Assembly: GCA_038254435.1 (NCBI GenBank) | Contig: JBBSGD010000004.1 | Coordinates: forward strand, 22,831 to 86,830 | DNA from: JBBSGD01 sp038254435 | Lineage (GTDB): Bacteria; Actinomycetota; CADDZG01; WHSQ01 | Length of the DNA: 64,000 nt | Direction of reading: 5' to 3' | Part shown: positions 17,287 to 26,080 of the stretch, in pieces | Layout: each line of letters opens with the position of its first letter | How positions within the stretch are numbered: the stretch's first letter is position 1 | Position numbers and translations under genes: made by a program | Notes under the pieces: model-generated | Database searches by the model: none | Seen by the model: only the letters and a program-made list of their open reading frames with translations | Told to the model about the DNA's origin: nothing

Positions 17287-17724
17287 GTGACCTATTCGGG
17301 CAGATCGTTCGACCCGTCCTCGCCTCCACCCCGGCCCGCCGGCCCCATGGTGGACTTCAGTCTGGCGCGCCGCTCGGTGCTGGCGTCGCTGCGCCGGGGC
17401 TCGCTCGACACGCACGACGTGTGCGACGCCCATCCCGAGCTGATGCGAGCCGCCAAGAATATCGGCGAGGGCATCGACCGGGTCTGCCCGGTGTGCTCGC
17501 ACGCCAGCTTGAGGCTCGTGCGCTACGTCTACGGCGAAGAGCTGAAGAGGGACAACGGCAGGGTTGTGTACCCAGAGGAGTGGCTCGTCGAGCTCGCTCA
17601 GCGGCACGACAACTTCACCTGCTACGTCATCGAGGTGTGCGTGGACTGCTCCTGGAACCACCTCGTGCGCGCCTATCTCGCGGGACGCCGCTACTCGCAC
17701 GAGAACGGACGCAAGCGGCTGTAG
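17287..17724 (+). CDS. DUF5318 family protein
   Basis: 145-residue protein of unknown function with two Cys pairs (CPVCSH and CVDC) that suggest a zinc site, and the conserved stretch GEGIDRVCPVCSH. It corresponds to mycobacterial Rv0049, which sits between padR/ino1 and ponA1, as here. The gene may start further in, at the Met of MVDFSLARRSVL (about residue 21), where family members usually begin. The first start is GTG. Confidence 0.82.
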   Translation: MTYSGRSFDPSSPPPRPAGPMVDFSLARRSVLASLRRGSLDTHDVCDAHPELMRAAKNIGEGIDRVCPVCSHASLRLVRYVYGEELKRDNGRVVYPEEWLVELAQRHDNFTCYVIEVCVDCSWNHLVRAYLAGRRYSHENGRKRL

Positions 17725-17738
17725 CGGCCGGTAGAGGC

Positions 17739-18227
17739 TCAGACGCAACCGGGAAAGAGGTAGCGGTCGACCCGCTGCCCTGCTTCCCCGTAGCGTCCGA
17801 CCGATCGCCTCCACGCGCGAGTCGCCGCGGCGCGGGTCTCTATTCCCCGCCGGATGAGAGCACGCTTGCCGCTCAGGGTGCGAGAGAAGACGCCCACTGC
17901 TGCGCGCTGGTAGGCCTTGTACCCGGCGACGAAACGTTGCACGGGGATGGATGGTCGGAGTAGCCGTTTCAGGCGGAGCAACCGATCCTGCAGGCGAGCG
18001 ATATCGGCGCGTAGAGCCACCCGATCCCGCTCGTGCATCACCGGGTCGAGGTCGTGGAGCAGATAGCGATGTACGGCGGGCAGGCGACGAAGCGCCAGCG
18101 GCACGAAATGGTGAGCCGCCTCTTGGGCCTGCCGGGGCAGGGAGTGGCAGCTGGGATCGGAGGAGGATGTGCCGCAAGCGGCCAGCAGAGCAGTAAGCGC
18201 GACAGTGACGAGCGCAGACCGTGCCAT
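17739..18227 (-). CDS. Small putative lipoprotein
   Basis: 162 residues. A short basic start (MARSALVTV) and hydrophobic core lead to the lipobox LLAAC, predicting lipid attachment at that Cys and export to the outer face of the membrane. The rest is Arg/Leu-rich and probably helical (RDRVALRADIARLQDRLLRLKRLLR), with a Cys next to the C-terminal Val. I chose the ATG at 18227 because AAGGGG is seven bases upstream; ATG at 18233 is the alternative. It is divergent from ponA. No family recognised. Confidence 0.7.
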   Translation of the reverse strand: MARSALVTVALTALLAACGTSSSDPSCHSLPRQAQEAAHHFVPLALRRLPAVHRYLLHDLDPVMHERDRVALRADIARLQDRLLRLKRLLRPSIPVQRFVAGYKAYQRAAVGVFSRTLSGKRALIRRGIETRAAATRAWRRSVGRYGEAGQRVDRYLFPGCV

Positions 18228-18320
18228 CCTCATGCCCCTTGGACGGTGGCCGCGTGACGGGTGTTCCCTGGAACGGACCGGGCCACGGGCTAGCGGGCTG
18301 CCGAACTTAGACTGCAATCC

Positions 18321-20642
18321 ATGAGCAGGCGGGCCAGCAGGAGAGCTCTCGACCCCCGGACGCCGGGCCAGCGCTTTCTCTTGCGCTACGGGTGGCTGCT
18401 GCCGCTCGCCACGTTGCTCATCGGCCTCGGGACCCTGGTGCTCACCTATGCGTTTGCTTCGATTCCTCTGCCCAAGGACATCAGGCTGGACTCCTCGGCC
18501 CAGGTCTTCGACCGGCACGGTCATTTGATCGGCACCTACTCGGGCGAGGTCACGCGCTTTCTGGTCGACACCAAGAAGCTGCCCAAGTACGTAAGCGAGG
18601 CCGTCGTATCGTCCGAGGACCGCAATTTCTATCAGCACGGCGGCGTCGATCCGCGTGGGATAGTGCGGGCCGCGTGGGCCGACTTGACCGGGGGAGGCAT
18701 CCAGCAGGGCGGCTCGACGATCGCGCAGCAGTACGTCAAGAACGCCGTGCTGCAGGATCCGTCGCGTACGATCACCCGCAAGATCAAGGAGGCGGTTCTG
18801 GCCATCAAGCTCGAGCGCCGCTACTCCAAGAGCAAGATCCTCGGCTTCTACCTCAACACGATCTATCTCGGGCGCGGCACATACGGGATCGAGGCAGCAG
18901 CGCGCGCTTACTTCGACAAGCACGCACGCGACTTGTCCCTCGGGCAGTCCGCCTACCTCGCCGGCATTGTCCCGGCCCCCGAGGCGTACCAGGCTAAGGA
19001 GAATCCCGCGAGGGCCGAAGAACGTCGCAACCACGTCCTGGACCTCATGGTCCAGCAGGGCTACATCTCCCAGAAGCGGGCCGACAAAGCGTCGCACGGC
19101 AAGGTCAAGCTGGCCAAGGGCGCGAGCAAGTTCAACGACAGCGAACGCGCCGCCTACTTCATGGAGTGGCTGCGCAAGAACTACCTCTATCCCGAGTACG
19201 GCAACTGTCTCTACACCTGTGGGCTCAAGATCTATACGACCCTCGACCTCGACCTTCAGGCCAGCGCCGAACAGGCGATCTCGTCCACCCTTACCGAGCC
19301 GGGCGATCCCCAGGCGGCGCTGGTGTCGATGACGCCCGATGGATCGGTACGGGCATTCGTCGGGGGGCGTAAGTTCAACGATCTTTCGGCGGCACGCGGT
19401 TTTGACTACGCGACCGACTACCCGGGCCGGCAGGCCGGGTCCTCCTTCAAGCCGTTCACGCTCTTGACGGCCATCGGGCAGGGCATCTCGCCCCAGTCGC
19501 GTTTCCCCGGGCCGAGCCCGGTCACCATAGACAACCCGCAGTGCAACAACTCGGACGGGACTCCGTGGCAGCCGGAGAATTATGCAAGCGAGCAGTTCGG
19601 CGACATAACTCTCGACGAGGCGACGACCAACTCGGTGAACACGGTCTTCGCGCAGCTGATCGCGCTGATCGGCCCTCAGCCCGTGGCCGCCACGCTCGAC
19701 AAGTTCGGGTTCGACAGGGGCGGAAAGCGCAAGATCGTGCCGACCTGCTCGCTTGCCCTCGGCACACTCGATGTCACCCCGCTCGAGCAGACGCGTGCCT
19801 TCGCGGCCTTCGACGCCGGGGGCACCCTGCCCGACGTCACCCCGATCCGCTATGTGGACGACTCGAGCGGGCACTGCGTAAAGCAGTACAGGTCCCAGCC
19901 CGGTCTCAAGTGCGACGACAAGGCCAAGCTGACGACAAGCCGGGTGGCCGACCAGAACTCGACGGCAGTGCTCAGCCAGGTTCTCACCCACGTGGTTGAG
20001 GGAGGGACCGCCACGGCGGCCGCCATCGGCAGGCCGGTGGCCGGTAAGACGGGGACGACGCAAGACAACCGCGACGCGTGGTTCGCAGGCTACATTCCGC
20101 AACTGACCACGGTCGTGTGGATGGGTTACCCGGTCGCCAACGTCAAGGGGGCCGAGGTCCAGCCGCTCATGCAGGCGTGCGCCGAGCCGACAATCTGTCG
20201 TCCCGTGCACGGCATCGACGTGGTTGGCGGGACGTTCCCCGCGCAGATATGGGCCAAGTACATGACTCAAGCGGTGTCCGGGCTGCCCGTTGAGTCTTTC
20301 CCGCTGCCGGCATCTGAGCCGTCCCAGGTCATCAACCCCGTACCGCCGACGCCGGCGCCGCCCCCGAGCCCCTCGAGCCCTCCCAGCCCCCCGAACACGC
20401 CCTCGCCCAGCCCGCCCGGCTCGCCGAGCCCGAGTGTCTCGCCCAGCCCGGCCCCGAGCCCGAGCACCGAGCCCTCGCCGAGCCCGAGCGTCTCGCCCAG
20501 CCCGGCCCCGAGCCCGAGCACCGAGCCCTCGCCGAGCGCTTCTCCGCTGCCCTCGGCCACCCCGACCAACGGCAAGACCGGCGCGGGCCACCACATTGGG
20601 GGAACCAAGAAGGCACTGAGGCGCGGCGGGAGGAGCCCGTAG
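18321..20642 (+). CDS. ponA: Class A penicillin-binding protein (PBP1)
   Basis: 773-residue bifunctional murein synthase with a cytoplasmic basic tail and one transmembrane helix (about 30-55). The glycosyltransferase domain has SSEDRNFYQHGG, GGSTIAQQYVKN and FYLNTIYLGRGTYGIEAA. The transpeptidase domain has SxxK as GSSFKPF, SxN as TNSVNT and KTG as GKTGTTQD. The last 100 residues are a Pro/Ser/Thr-rich extracellular tail containing a 54-bp tandem duplication, then a basic end. It is followed by a GT87-type gene whose coding frame starts near the ponA stop, as in Mycobacterium Rv0050-Rv0051. Confidence 0.95.
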   Translation: MSRRASRRALDPRTPGQRFLLRYGWLLPLATLLIGLGTLVLTYAFASIPLPKDIRLDSSAQVFDRHGHLIGTYSGEVTRFLVDTKKLPKYVSEAVVSSEDRNFYQHGGVDPRGIVRAAWADLTGGGIQQGGSTIAQQYVKNAVLQDPSRTITRKIKEAVLAIKLERRYSKSKILGFYLNTIYLGRGTYGIEAAARAYFDKHARDLSLGQSAYLAGIVPAPEAYQAKENPARAEERRNHVLDLMVQQGYISQKRADKASHGKVKLAKGASKFNDSERAAYFMEWLRKNYLYPEYGNCLYTCGLKIYTTLDLDLQASAEQAISSTLTEPGDPQAALVSMTPDGSVRAFVGGRKFNDLSAARGFDYATDYPGRQAGSSFKPFTLLTAIGQGISPQSRFPGPSPVTIDNPQCNNSDGTPWQPENYASEQFGDITLDEATTNSVNTVFAQLIALIGPQPVAATLDKFGFDRGGKRKIVPTCSLALGTLDVTPLEQTRAFAAFDAGGTLPDVTPIRYVDDSSGHCVKQYRSQPGLKCDDKAKLTTSRVADQNSTAVLSQVLTHVVEGGTATAAAIGRPVAGKTGTTQDNRDAWFAGYIPQLTTVVWMGYPVANVKGAEVQPLMQACAEPTICRPVHGIDVVGGTFPAQIWAKYMTQAVSGLPVESFPLPASEPSQVINPVPPTPAPPPSPSSPPSPPNTPSPSPPGSPSPSVSPSPAPSPSTEPSPSPSVSPSPAPSPSTEPSPSASPLPSATPTNGKTGAGHHIGGTKKALRRGGRSP
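20421..20528 (+). repeat. 54-bp tandem repeat, two copies, in the PBP tail
   Basis: Two near-identical 54-bp units (20421-20474 and 20475-20528; one C/T difference seen) encode an 18-residue Pro-Ser-rich block twice. A partial third unit begins at 20529. Copy number may vary between strains by slippage. Confidence 0.85.
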
Positions 20643-20815
20643 ACTCCGGCTCGCCCGCGCGCCGCAGCAGGGCAGGCCCCGTTCTCGGAGTCTGCGCGCT
20701 CTTTCTCGTCGCCGGCTTCGCACTCAAAGGGCAGTGCCTCGCGCCGCTGGTCGACGGCAGGGCCTACTCGCACCTGTGCTACAACGACATCCAGCCTCTT
20801 TACGTAGCACGCGGG

Positions 20816-21907
20816 ATGGATCAGCACGTCTTCCCCTACGTCACCGGTCACCTCACGGGCAACGATCTGCGCGGCGGAGCAATCGAGTACCCGGTCCTGA
20901 CGGGGCTGTTCATGTGGGCGACGGCATGGCTCGCCTCGAGCTACAACTCGTACCTGGTCGTGTCCGCCATCTTTCTCGCACCGTTTGCGCTGCTTGCTGC
21001 GTGGTTGCTGGCGCGTATGGCCGGGACTCGGGCACTGCTGTTCGCGGCGGCCCCGGCTCTGGTGTTGTACGCCTTTCACAACTGGGACCTCCTCGCCGTG
21101 GCTATGGGAGTGGCGGGCTTCTATGCGTGGTGGCGAGGGCGGCCCCTGGTCGCCGCCGCGCTGCTTGGGCTGGGCGCCGGCCTCAAGCTGTATCCGGGGT
21201 TGTGGCTCGCGCCGCTGGCGCTCGAGCTCTGGGTGGCAGGTAACAAGCGGGCGGCGGCGGGAGCGCTGGGCGCCGGGATCGGCACGTTCGTCGCCGTCAA
21301 CGCGCCCTTCGCCCTGGTGGACTTCTCGGGCTGGTTCGCCACCTACCGCTACCATGAGCTGCGCAGCGCCGACTTCAACAGCGTGTGGTACTGGCTCAAC
21401 AACTTCACCGGGCACCCAGGCATATCGGCGGGCGCCCTGAATCCCCTGACGGGTGCGCTCACCGCGACAGGCTTCGCGGCGGCGCTCGGCTACGGGCTGA
21501 TCGTGGCGCGACGGACCGGCCGCTACCCCTTCGTGCAAGTGAGCGCGGCGATGCTGGCCGTCTTCCTTGCCTTCAGCAAGGTTCATTCGCCGCAGTACGC
21601 GCTGTGGTTGCTGCCGCTGTTCGTGCTGCTCAGAGTCAACCTTCTGTGGTGGGCCCTTTATGCGCTGGCCGACCTCGCCCTCTACTCTGGCATCTTCGAA
21701 TGGTTCTACCAAGTCGGTTTCACGGGAGCGTCGCTGACGGAGGCAACCGGGTGGCGGGATCTTCTGATCACCGGCGTCTTTGCCCGCGAGGCGCTGCTGC
21801 TGGTGCTCTTCGTCCTCTTTCTGCGCGCTCGCAGCGCGTTCGTCGAGCGGTCTGCGCCACAGTTCATGTCGCAGGCGGCCACTAGGCTACGTCCGATCCG
21901 CTCCTGA
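20816..21907 (+). CDS. GT87-type (DUF2029) membrane glycosyltransferase
   Basis: 363 residues from the first canonical ATG, with about nine hydrophobic segments. The family is that of polyprenol-phosphate-mannose-dependent mannosyltransferases (mycobacterial Rv0051 position). Conserved blocks EYPVLTGLFMW and GLKLYPGLWL are visible. Coding continues upstream in frame (VLGVCALFLVAGFALKGQCL, AYSHLCYNDIQPLY), matching the family N-terminus, back to the ponA stop at 20642. No ATG, GTG or TTG exists there. The frame is -1 relative to ponA, so a non-canonical start, a -1 shift or a base error is needed. Likely acts on cell-envelope glycans. Confidence 0.82.
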   Translation: MDQHVFPYVTGHLTGNDLRGGAIEYPVLTGLFMWATAWLASSYNSYLVVSAIFLAPFALLAAWLLARMAGTRALLFAAAPALVLYAFHNWDLLAVAMGVAGFYAWWRGRPLVAAALLGLGAGLKLYPGLWLAPLALELWVAGNKRAAAGALGAGIGTFVAVNAPFALVDFSGWFATYRYHELRSADFNSVWYWLNNFTGHPGISAGALNPLTGALTATGFAAALGYGLIVARRTGRYPFVQVSAAMLAVFLAFSKVHSPQYALWLLPLFVLLRVNLLWWALYALADLALYSGIFEWFYQVGFTGASLTEATGWRDLLITGVFAREALLLVLFVLFLRARSAFVERSAPQFMSQAATRLRPIRS

Positions 21908-22022
21908 CTCGTCGGCAGGGCGGAGGGCAGAAAGGAGGTGCTAGCATCGTTCTCGTCAGAGCGGCAGCAGTTGCCGCGCACCCCTGCCCGACCCGGTGTC
22001 ACACCGCGGGCGGGCCTCGGAG

Positions 22023-22037
22023 CCGGACGCGATCCGG
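22023..22037 (+). promoter_or_regulatory. rpsF leader hairpin
   Basis: CCGGA / TCCGG stem with a CGCGA loop, about 15 bases before the rpsF Shine-Dalgarno. rpsF-ssb-rpsR leaders in many bacteria bind the S6:S18 complex for feedback control. This hairpin is in the right place, but I cannot confirm the motif. Confidence 0.35.
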
Positions 22038-22058
22038 TTCGAGTCCACAGGAGGCCAC

Positions 22059-22379
22059 ATGCGCGACTACGAAGCGATGGCCATCGTAGATGCACGCCTT
22101 GAAGAAGGCGACATTCAGAAGGCCGTCGACAGATTCAACGGGATCATCACCGACTCAGGCGGGCGTGTCACCAAGGTCGACCGCTGGGGAGTGCGCCGTT
22201 TTGCGTACGAGATCAACCACATCAAAGAGGGTTACTACTTCGTGACGACCTTCCAGGCCGGCGAGGACGTGGTCGAGCCCCTCAATCGCCTTCTTCTCAT
22301 CTCCGACGAGTTCATCCGCGGCAAGATCCTTCAGCCCGAGGGCAAGGACGCGCCGAAAGCTCGAGCAGGCAAGGAGTAG
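22059..22379 (+). CDS. rpsF: 30S ribosomal protein S6
   Basis: 106 residues, normal for bS6. It begins MRDYEAMAIVDARLEE and contains DRWGVRRFAYEINHIKEGYYF, the characteristic S6 core. It binds S18 on the small-subunit platform. AGGAGG lies six bases before the ATG at 22059, so the start is secure. First gene of the rpsF-ssb-rpsR-rplI cluster; ssb follows after two bases. Confidence 0.97.
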   Translation: MRDYEAMAIVDARLEEGDIQKAVDRFNGIITDSGGRVTKVDRWGVRRFAYEINHIKEGYYFVTTFQAGEDVVEPLNRLLLISDEFIRGKILQPEGKDAPKARAGKE

Positions 22380-22381
22380 TC

Positions 22382-22858
22382 ATGGCCTCAGACAACACAG
22401 TCACTCTCGTCGGCAACATCACGGATGACCCCGAGCTGCGCTTCACGCCGTCGGGGGCAGCGGTTGCCAACTTCACGGTGGCGGTCAACCGGCGCATCCG
22501 CAATCAGGACGGCACGTGGGACGATCGTCTCGACGGCTTCTTTCGCTGCAACTGCTGGCGCGACATGGCCGAGAACGTCGCCGAATCGCTGCAAAAGGGT
22601 GCTCGGGTGATGGTGGTAGGGCGCTTGCAACAGCGCACCTGGGAAGACTCCGAGGGCAACAAGCGCTCGGCCTTCGAGGTTCAGGTGGACGAGGTCGGTC
22701 CGTCGCTTCGGTGGGCGACCGCCACCGTCACGAAATCGCAGCGCTCCGGCGGCTCGGGCGGTAGCTCCGGTGGTTCCGGCGGTGGCGACTGGGGTGCGCC
22801 CGCCCCCGCCCCGGCCCCCGTCGGCGGACAGGCGCCGGCAGAAGAAGGAGGGTTCTAG
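22382..22858 (+). CDS. ssb: Single-stranded DNA-binding protein
   Basis: 158 residues. The N-terminal OB-fold (about 1-110) is recognisable by NTVTLVGNITDDPELRFTPS, VNRRIRN and FFRCNCWRDMAENV. It is followed by a flexible Gly/Ser/Pro-rich linker and the acidic tip EEGGF, a variant of the usual DDDIPF tail that recruits repair and replication proteins. The stop TAG abuts the rpsR ATG directly. Confidence 0.97.
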   Translation: MASDNTVTLVGNITDDPELRFTPSGAAVANFTVAVNRRIRNQDGTWDDRLDGFFRCNCWRDMAENVAESLQKGARVMVVGRLQQRTWEDSEGNKRSAFEVQVDEVGPSLRWATATVTKSQRSGGSGGSSGGSGGGDWGAPAPAPAPVGGQAPAEEGGF

Positions 22859-23116
22859 ATGGGCAGGGACAACCGGCGCACAAAGACTGCTGCCAAGCCG
22901 ATCCGCAGGGGCAAGAAGAAGTTTTGTCAGTTCTGCGCGGACCAGACTGCCTACATCGACTACAAGGACATCGCCCTGCTGCGCAAGTTCGTCAGCGACC
23001 GCGGCAAGATCCGGGCCCGGCGCGTCACCGGGAACTGCACCCAGCATCAGCGGCGTGTCGCCACCGCCGTGAAGAACGCGCGGGAGATGGCCCTCATCCC
23101 GTACACGACGAGGTAG
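22859..23116 (+). CDS. rpsR: 30S ribosomal protein S18
   Basis: 85 residues. Conserved KKFCQFCADQTAYIDYKD and the C-terminal RVTGNCTQHQRRVATAVKNAREMALIPY region identify S18. Four cysteines or Zn-capable residues (CQFC, C) are kept, so this is the zinc-binding (C+) form. It lies between ssb and rplI in the standard order. Confidence 0.97.
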   Translation: MGRDNRRTKTAAKPIRRGKKKFCQFCADQTAYIDYKDIALLRKFVSDRGKIRARRVTGNCTQHQRRVATAVKNAREMALIPYTTR

Positions 23117-23126
23117 GGGGCCGCGG

Positions 23127-23594
23127 ATGAAGGTCATCTTGTCGAACGACATCGAGCCCCTCGGGCACAAGGGCGACGTCGTCACCGTGTCCGACGGCTA
23201 CGCGCGCAACTACCTCGTCCCCAAAGGGCTTGGCATGGTGGCGTCGCGCGGCGCGCTCAAGCAAGCTGAGCTCATGCGAAAGGCGCGTGAGGGCCGCGAT
23301 CGCAAGGCCAAGGAAGAGGCCGCGGCCAAGGTCGCGCAGCTTGCGGCTACCCCCGTGTACATCTCGGCGCGCGCCGGCGAGGGCGGACGCCTGTTCGGCT
23401 CGGTCACGCGCTCTGACGTCGCGCGCGGGATCGTGGACCAGCTCGAGGTGCAGCTCGACAGGCACGACGTGCTGCTCGAGGATCCGATCCGCGCTATCGG
23501 CTCCTACCAGGTCGAGGCCAAGCTGCACGCAGAGGTATCCGCTCTCGTGACGGTCGAGGTCATTCCTCACGAAGAGGATTACGAACAGACGTAA
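23127..23594 (+). CDS. rplI: 50S ribosomal protein L9
   Basis: 155 residues. MKVILSNDIEPLGHKGDVVTVSDGYARNYLVPKG is the L9 N-terminal domain. A long connecting helix rich in Arg/Lys/Ala and a C-terminal domain (LFGSVTRSDVARGI) follow. It is a few residues longer than usual at the C-terminus. It ends the ribosomal cluster; dnaB follows after a 212-base gap with a palindrome. Confidence 0.97.
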   Translation: MKVILSNDIEPLGHKGDVVTVSDGYARNYLVPKGLGMVASRGALKQAELMRKAREGRDRKAKEEAAAKVAQLAATPVYISARAGEGGRLFGSVTRSDVARGIVDQLEVQLDRHDVLLEDPIRAIGSYQVEAKLHAEVSALVTVEVIPHEEDYEQT

Positions 23595-23658
23595 ACCTGC
23601 CTCCACAGCCTCGTGCACAAGTTGTGGGCGGCCGTATGCGTCGCTACCTGCCCTTTTC

Positions 23659-23678
23659 GCGTTATCCCCGGATAACGC
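23659..23678. promoter_or_regulatory. Palindrome upstream of dnaB
   Basis: Perfect 9-bp arms GCGTTATCC / GGATAACGC with a CC spacer, in the rplI-dnaB gap. A shorter palindrome CACAAGTTGTG lies just upstream. The TTATCC cores resemble halves of DnaA boxes, but no full 9-mer is present. There is no U tract, so an operator is more likely than a terminator. Confidence 0.4.
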
Positions 23679-23806
23679 AGAGGACTTGTCGTCAACAGGG
23701 TTCGCCTGCAAGCGTTGGTGGGGTCGATTCGGCGGACGAATTGACGGGTTTTAGTCCCACCCCTAAGCGAACATGTGTTCGAGACGACGGTCTAGGGAGA
23801 GTGCGC

Positions 23807-25168
23807 GTGGTTCAACGAGCCAACCTCGAGGCGGTGCGCCCCAATCGCATACCGCCTCACAACCTCGACGCCGAGCAATCGGTGCTAGGCGCCATGCTCG
23901 AGTCCAAAGAGGCCATCGCCAACGTTGTCGAGGTGGGCGTAAAGGGCGAAGATTTCTACAAGCCCGCGCACGGAGAGATCTTCGAGTCGATCATGATCCT
24001 GTGGGCCCGCGGAGAGGCTCCCGACGCCGTCACCGTCGCCGAAGAGCTTGCCCGGCGGGGCACCCTGGAACAGAGCGGCGGCCGCTCCTGCATTCTGGGC
24101 TTGCTGGAGGCATATCCAACGGCTTCCTCGGCGCGCCGCTACGCCAAGATCGTCGACGAGCACTCGCTCTTGCGGCGCTTGATCGATGCCGGAAACCGCG
24201 TGCAGGAGATCGGCTTTTCGATGCCGCCCGACGTCGCCGAGGCCGTAGACGAGGCCGAGAGCCTCGTATACGAGGTGGGCGAGCGGCGGCTTACCGATGA
24301 CTTGCAGCCGATCCGGCCTCTACTGGCGCAGAACATGGAAGAGATCGAAAAGCTGTACGAGAGGGGCGAAAACGTCACCGGGCTGTCCTCGGGGTTTCCC
24401 GACCTCGACGACAAGACGGCAGGCTTCCAGCCCTCCAACCTGATCATCGTGGCGGCCCGGCCCTCCATGGGCAAGAGCAGCTTGCTGGGTGATTTCGCTC
24501 TCCACGCGGCGGTGCGCAGGCAGCAGCCCGTGGTCATCTTCTCGCTCGAGATGAGCCGGCACGAGGTGGTGCAGCGGTTTCTCGCGTCCGAGGGCAAGGT
24601 CGATTTCCAGCGTATCCGCACCGGCTCGTTGCAGGAGCAGGACTGGACGCGGCTGTCGGCGGCGCTGGGGCGCCTGGCGGAGGCCCCCATCTTCATCGAC
24701 GACTCGGCCAACGTGACGCTGATGGAAATCAGGGCGAAGTGCCGCCGCATCAAGGCGCGCCACGGCCTCGGTCTCATAATCATCGACTATCTCCAACTGA
24801 TGAGCTCGCCCCGCCGGTCCGAGAATCGCCAGCAGGAGGTCTCGGAGCTGTCGCGCTCGCTCAAGATCCTGGCGCGCGAGCTCGAGGTCCCCGTGCTGTG
24901 CGCTTCGCAGCTCAACCGCGGCGTCGAGATGCGCTCGGACAAGCGCCCCCTGCTCGGCGACCTGCGTGAGTCGGGGAGCATCGAGCAGGACTCGGATCTC
25001 GTGATGTTCATCTACCGGGACGAGGTCTACAACCCCGACAGCGAGGCGCGCGGGGAGGCCGAGCTGATAGTCGCCAAGCACAGGAACGGTCCGACCGGGA
25101 TGGTGCGCCTCGCTTTCCTCAACCAGTACACGCGCTTTGCTCCACTCGCGAGGGGGACCGGCTACTGA
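23807..25168 (+). CDS. dnaB: Replicative DNA helicase DnaB
   Basis: 453-residue hexameric helicase. The N-terminal domain begins with RIPPHNLDAEQSVLGAMLES. The RecA-like C-terminal domain has Walker A ARPSMGKSS, Walker B LIIIDYLQLM, FSLEMSRHE and the arginine-finger region GSIEQDSDLVMFIYRD. No intein interrupts it, unlike M. tuberculosis. I start at the GTG at 23807, seven bases after AGGGAG. The longer reading from 23624 has no family similarity and runs through the palindromic promoter region. Confidence 0.96.
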   Translation: MVQRANLEAVRPNRIPPHNLDAEQSVLGAMLESKEAIANVVEVGVKGEDFYKPAHGEIFESIMILWARGEAPDAVTVAEELARRGTLEQSGGRSCILGLLEAYPTASSARRYAKIVDEHSLLRRLIDAGNRVQEIGFSMPPDVAEAVDEAESLVYEVGERRLTDDLQPIRPLLAQNMEEIEKLYERGENVTGLSSGFPDLDDKTAGFQPSNLIIVAARPSMGKSSLLGDFALHAAVRRQQPVVIFSLEMSRHEVVQRFLASEGKVDFQRIRTGSLQEQDWTRLSAALGRLAEAPIFIDDSANVTLMEIRAKCRRIKARHGLGLIIIDYLQLMSSPRRSENRQQEVSELSRSLKILARELEVPVLCASQLNRGVEMRSDKRPLLGDLRESGSIEQDSDLVMFIYRDEVYNPDSEARGEAELIVAKHRNGPTGMVRLAFLNQYTRFAPLARGTGY

Positions 25169-25220
25169 GTGGCTTCGCCGGCACGGTGACCAGGCTCGCT
25201 AGTGATAGCGTGCCCGGGCG

Positions 25221-25985
25221 ATGGGCGAGCGTACGAGCTACACACCGGGGACCTTCTGTTGGGTGGACCTCGTTACCAAGGATCAAGAGGGCGCGCGCGA
25301 CTTCTACGGGGCACTGTGCGGCTGGGACTTCGAGGACTTGCCCACCGGAGACGGCCGCAGCTATTCGATGGCCCACATAAGTGGACGCAATGTGGCTGCG
25401 ATCGCACCGCTGCCCGACCAGTCGATGCCTCCGCACTGGAACTGCTATGTGAGCGTCGAGGATGCCGATGCGACTGCGGTCAAAGCGCGCGATCTCGGCG
25501 CGGGCGTCCTCGCAGAGCCGTTCGATGTCTTTGACTCGGGCCGAATGACGGTCTTTCAGGACCCGCAGGGTGCGGTTCTCTCCGCGTGGCAGCCCAAAGA
25601 GAACATCGGTGCGAACCTCGTAAATGAGATCGGGGCTCTGTGCTGGAACGACCTGATTACGCCCGACGTTAAGGCGTCCTCGGCCTTCTATGCCCAGCTT
25701 TTCGGCTGGGACGTATCCGAGGCCTCTGGCTCGGAAGGCCGATACTTCTCGATCATCAACGGCGGAGCTCCAAACGGCGGAATGATGCCCTTGCCTCCGG
25801 GCGGCCATCCGGCCTGGAACCTCTACTTCGCGGTGATCGACACCGGCGAGGCTCTGGCGCAAGTGGACGAGCTGGGCGGCTCGACGGTCATGGGCCCGAT
25901 CGAGGTGCCTTCCGGCCGCTTTGCAATAGTGCGCGACCCGCAAGGAGTGGTGTTCAGCATCGTCGACGGCCGCCTGGACCCTTAG
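25221..25985 (+). CDS. Two-domain VOC (glyoxalase-like) protein
   Basis: 254 residues made of two tandem vicinal-oxygen-chelate domains. Each opens with a similar block (GTFCWVDLVTKD...; GALCWNDLITPD...) and ends with an FQDPQGAVLS / VRDPQGVVFS strand. It resembles the actinobacterial CFP30B/Rv0577 family, implicated in methylglyoxal detoxification or antigenicity. Metal-binding residues are not obvious in both halves, so enzymatic activity is uncertain. Monocistronic, on the dnaB strand. Confidence 0.88.
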   Translation: MGERTSYTPGTFCWVDLVTKDQEGARDFYGALCGWDFEDLPTGDGRSYSMAHISGRNVAAIAPLPDQSMPPHWNCYVSVEDADATAVKARDLGAGVLAEPFDVFDSGRMTVFQDPQGAVLSAWQPKENIGANLVNEIGALCWNDLITPDVKASSAFYAQLFGWDVSEASGSEGRYFSIINGGAPNGGMMPLPPGGHPAWNLYFAVIDTGEALAQVDELGGSTVMGPIEVPSGRFAIVRDPQGVVFSIVDGRLDP

Positions 25986-26080
25986 CCGACACTCCCATCC
26001 CGCGGCTATGAAGGACGTAGCCGCAATGGGCGACGTGGCATGGCTTGACATGCAAAATTCAGCGTGGAAGCGTCTAGATC

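Noticed and set aside
17739..20723. A 994-codon open frame on the minus strand opposite ponA
   Set aside because: It is the antisense of the PBP gene in GC-rich DNA. Only the last 163 codons (17739-18227) form a real gene, a lipoprotein with its own lipobox and start.
23659..23678. Terminator after rplI
   Set aside because: Low-GC stem with no U run and close to the dnaB start; an operator is more likely.
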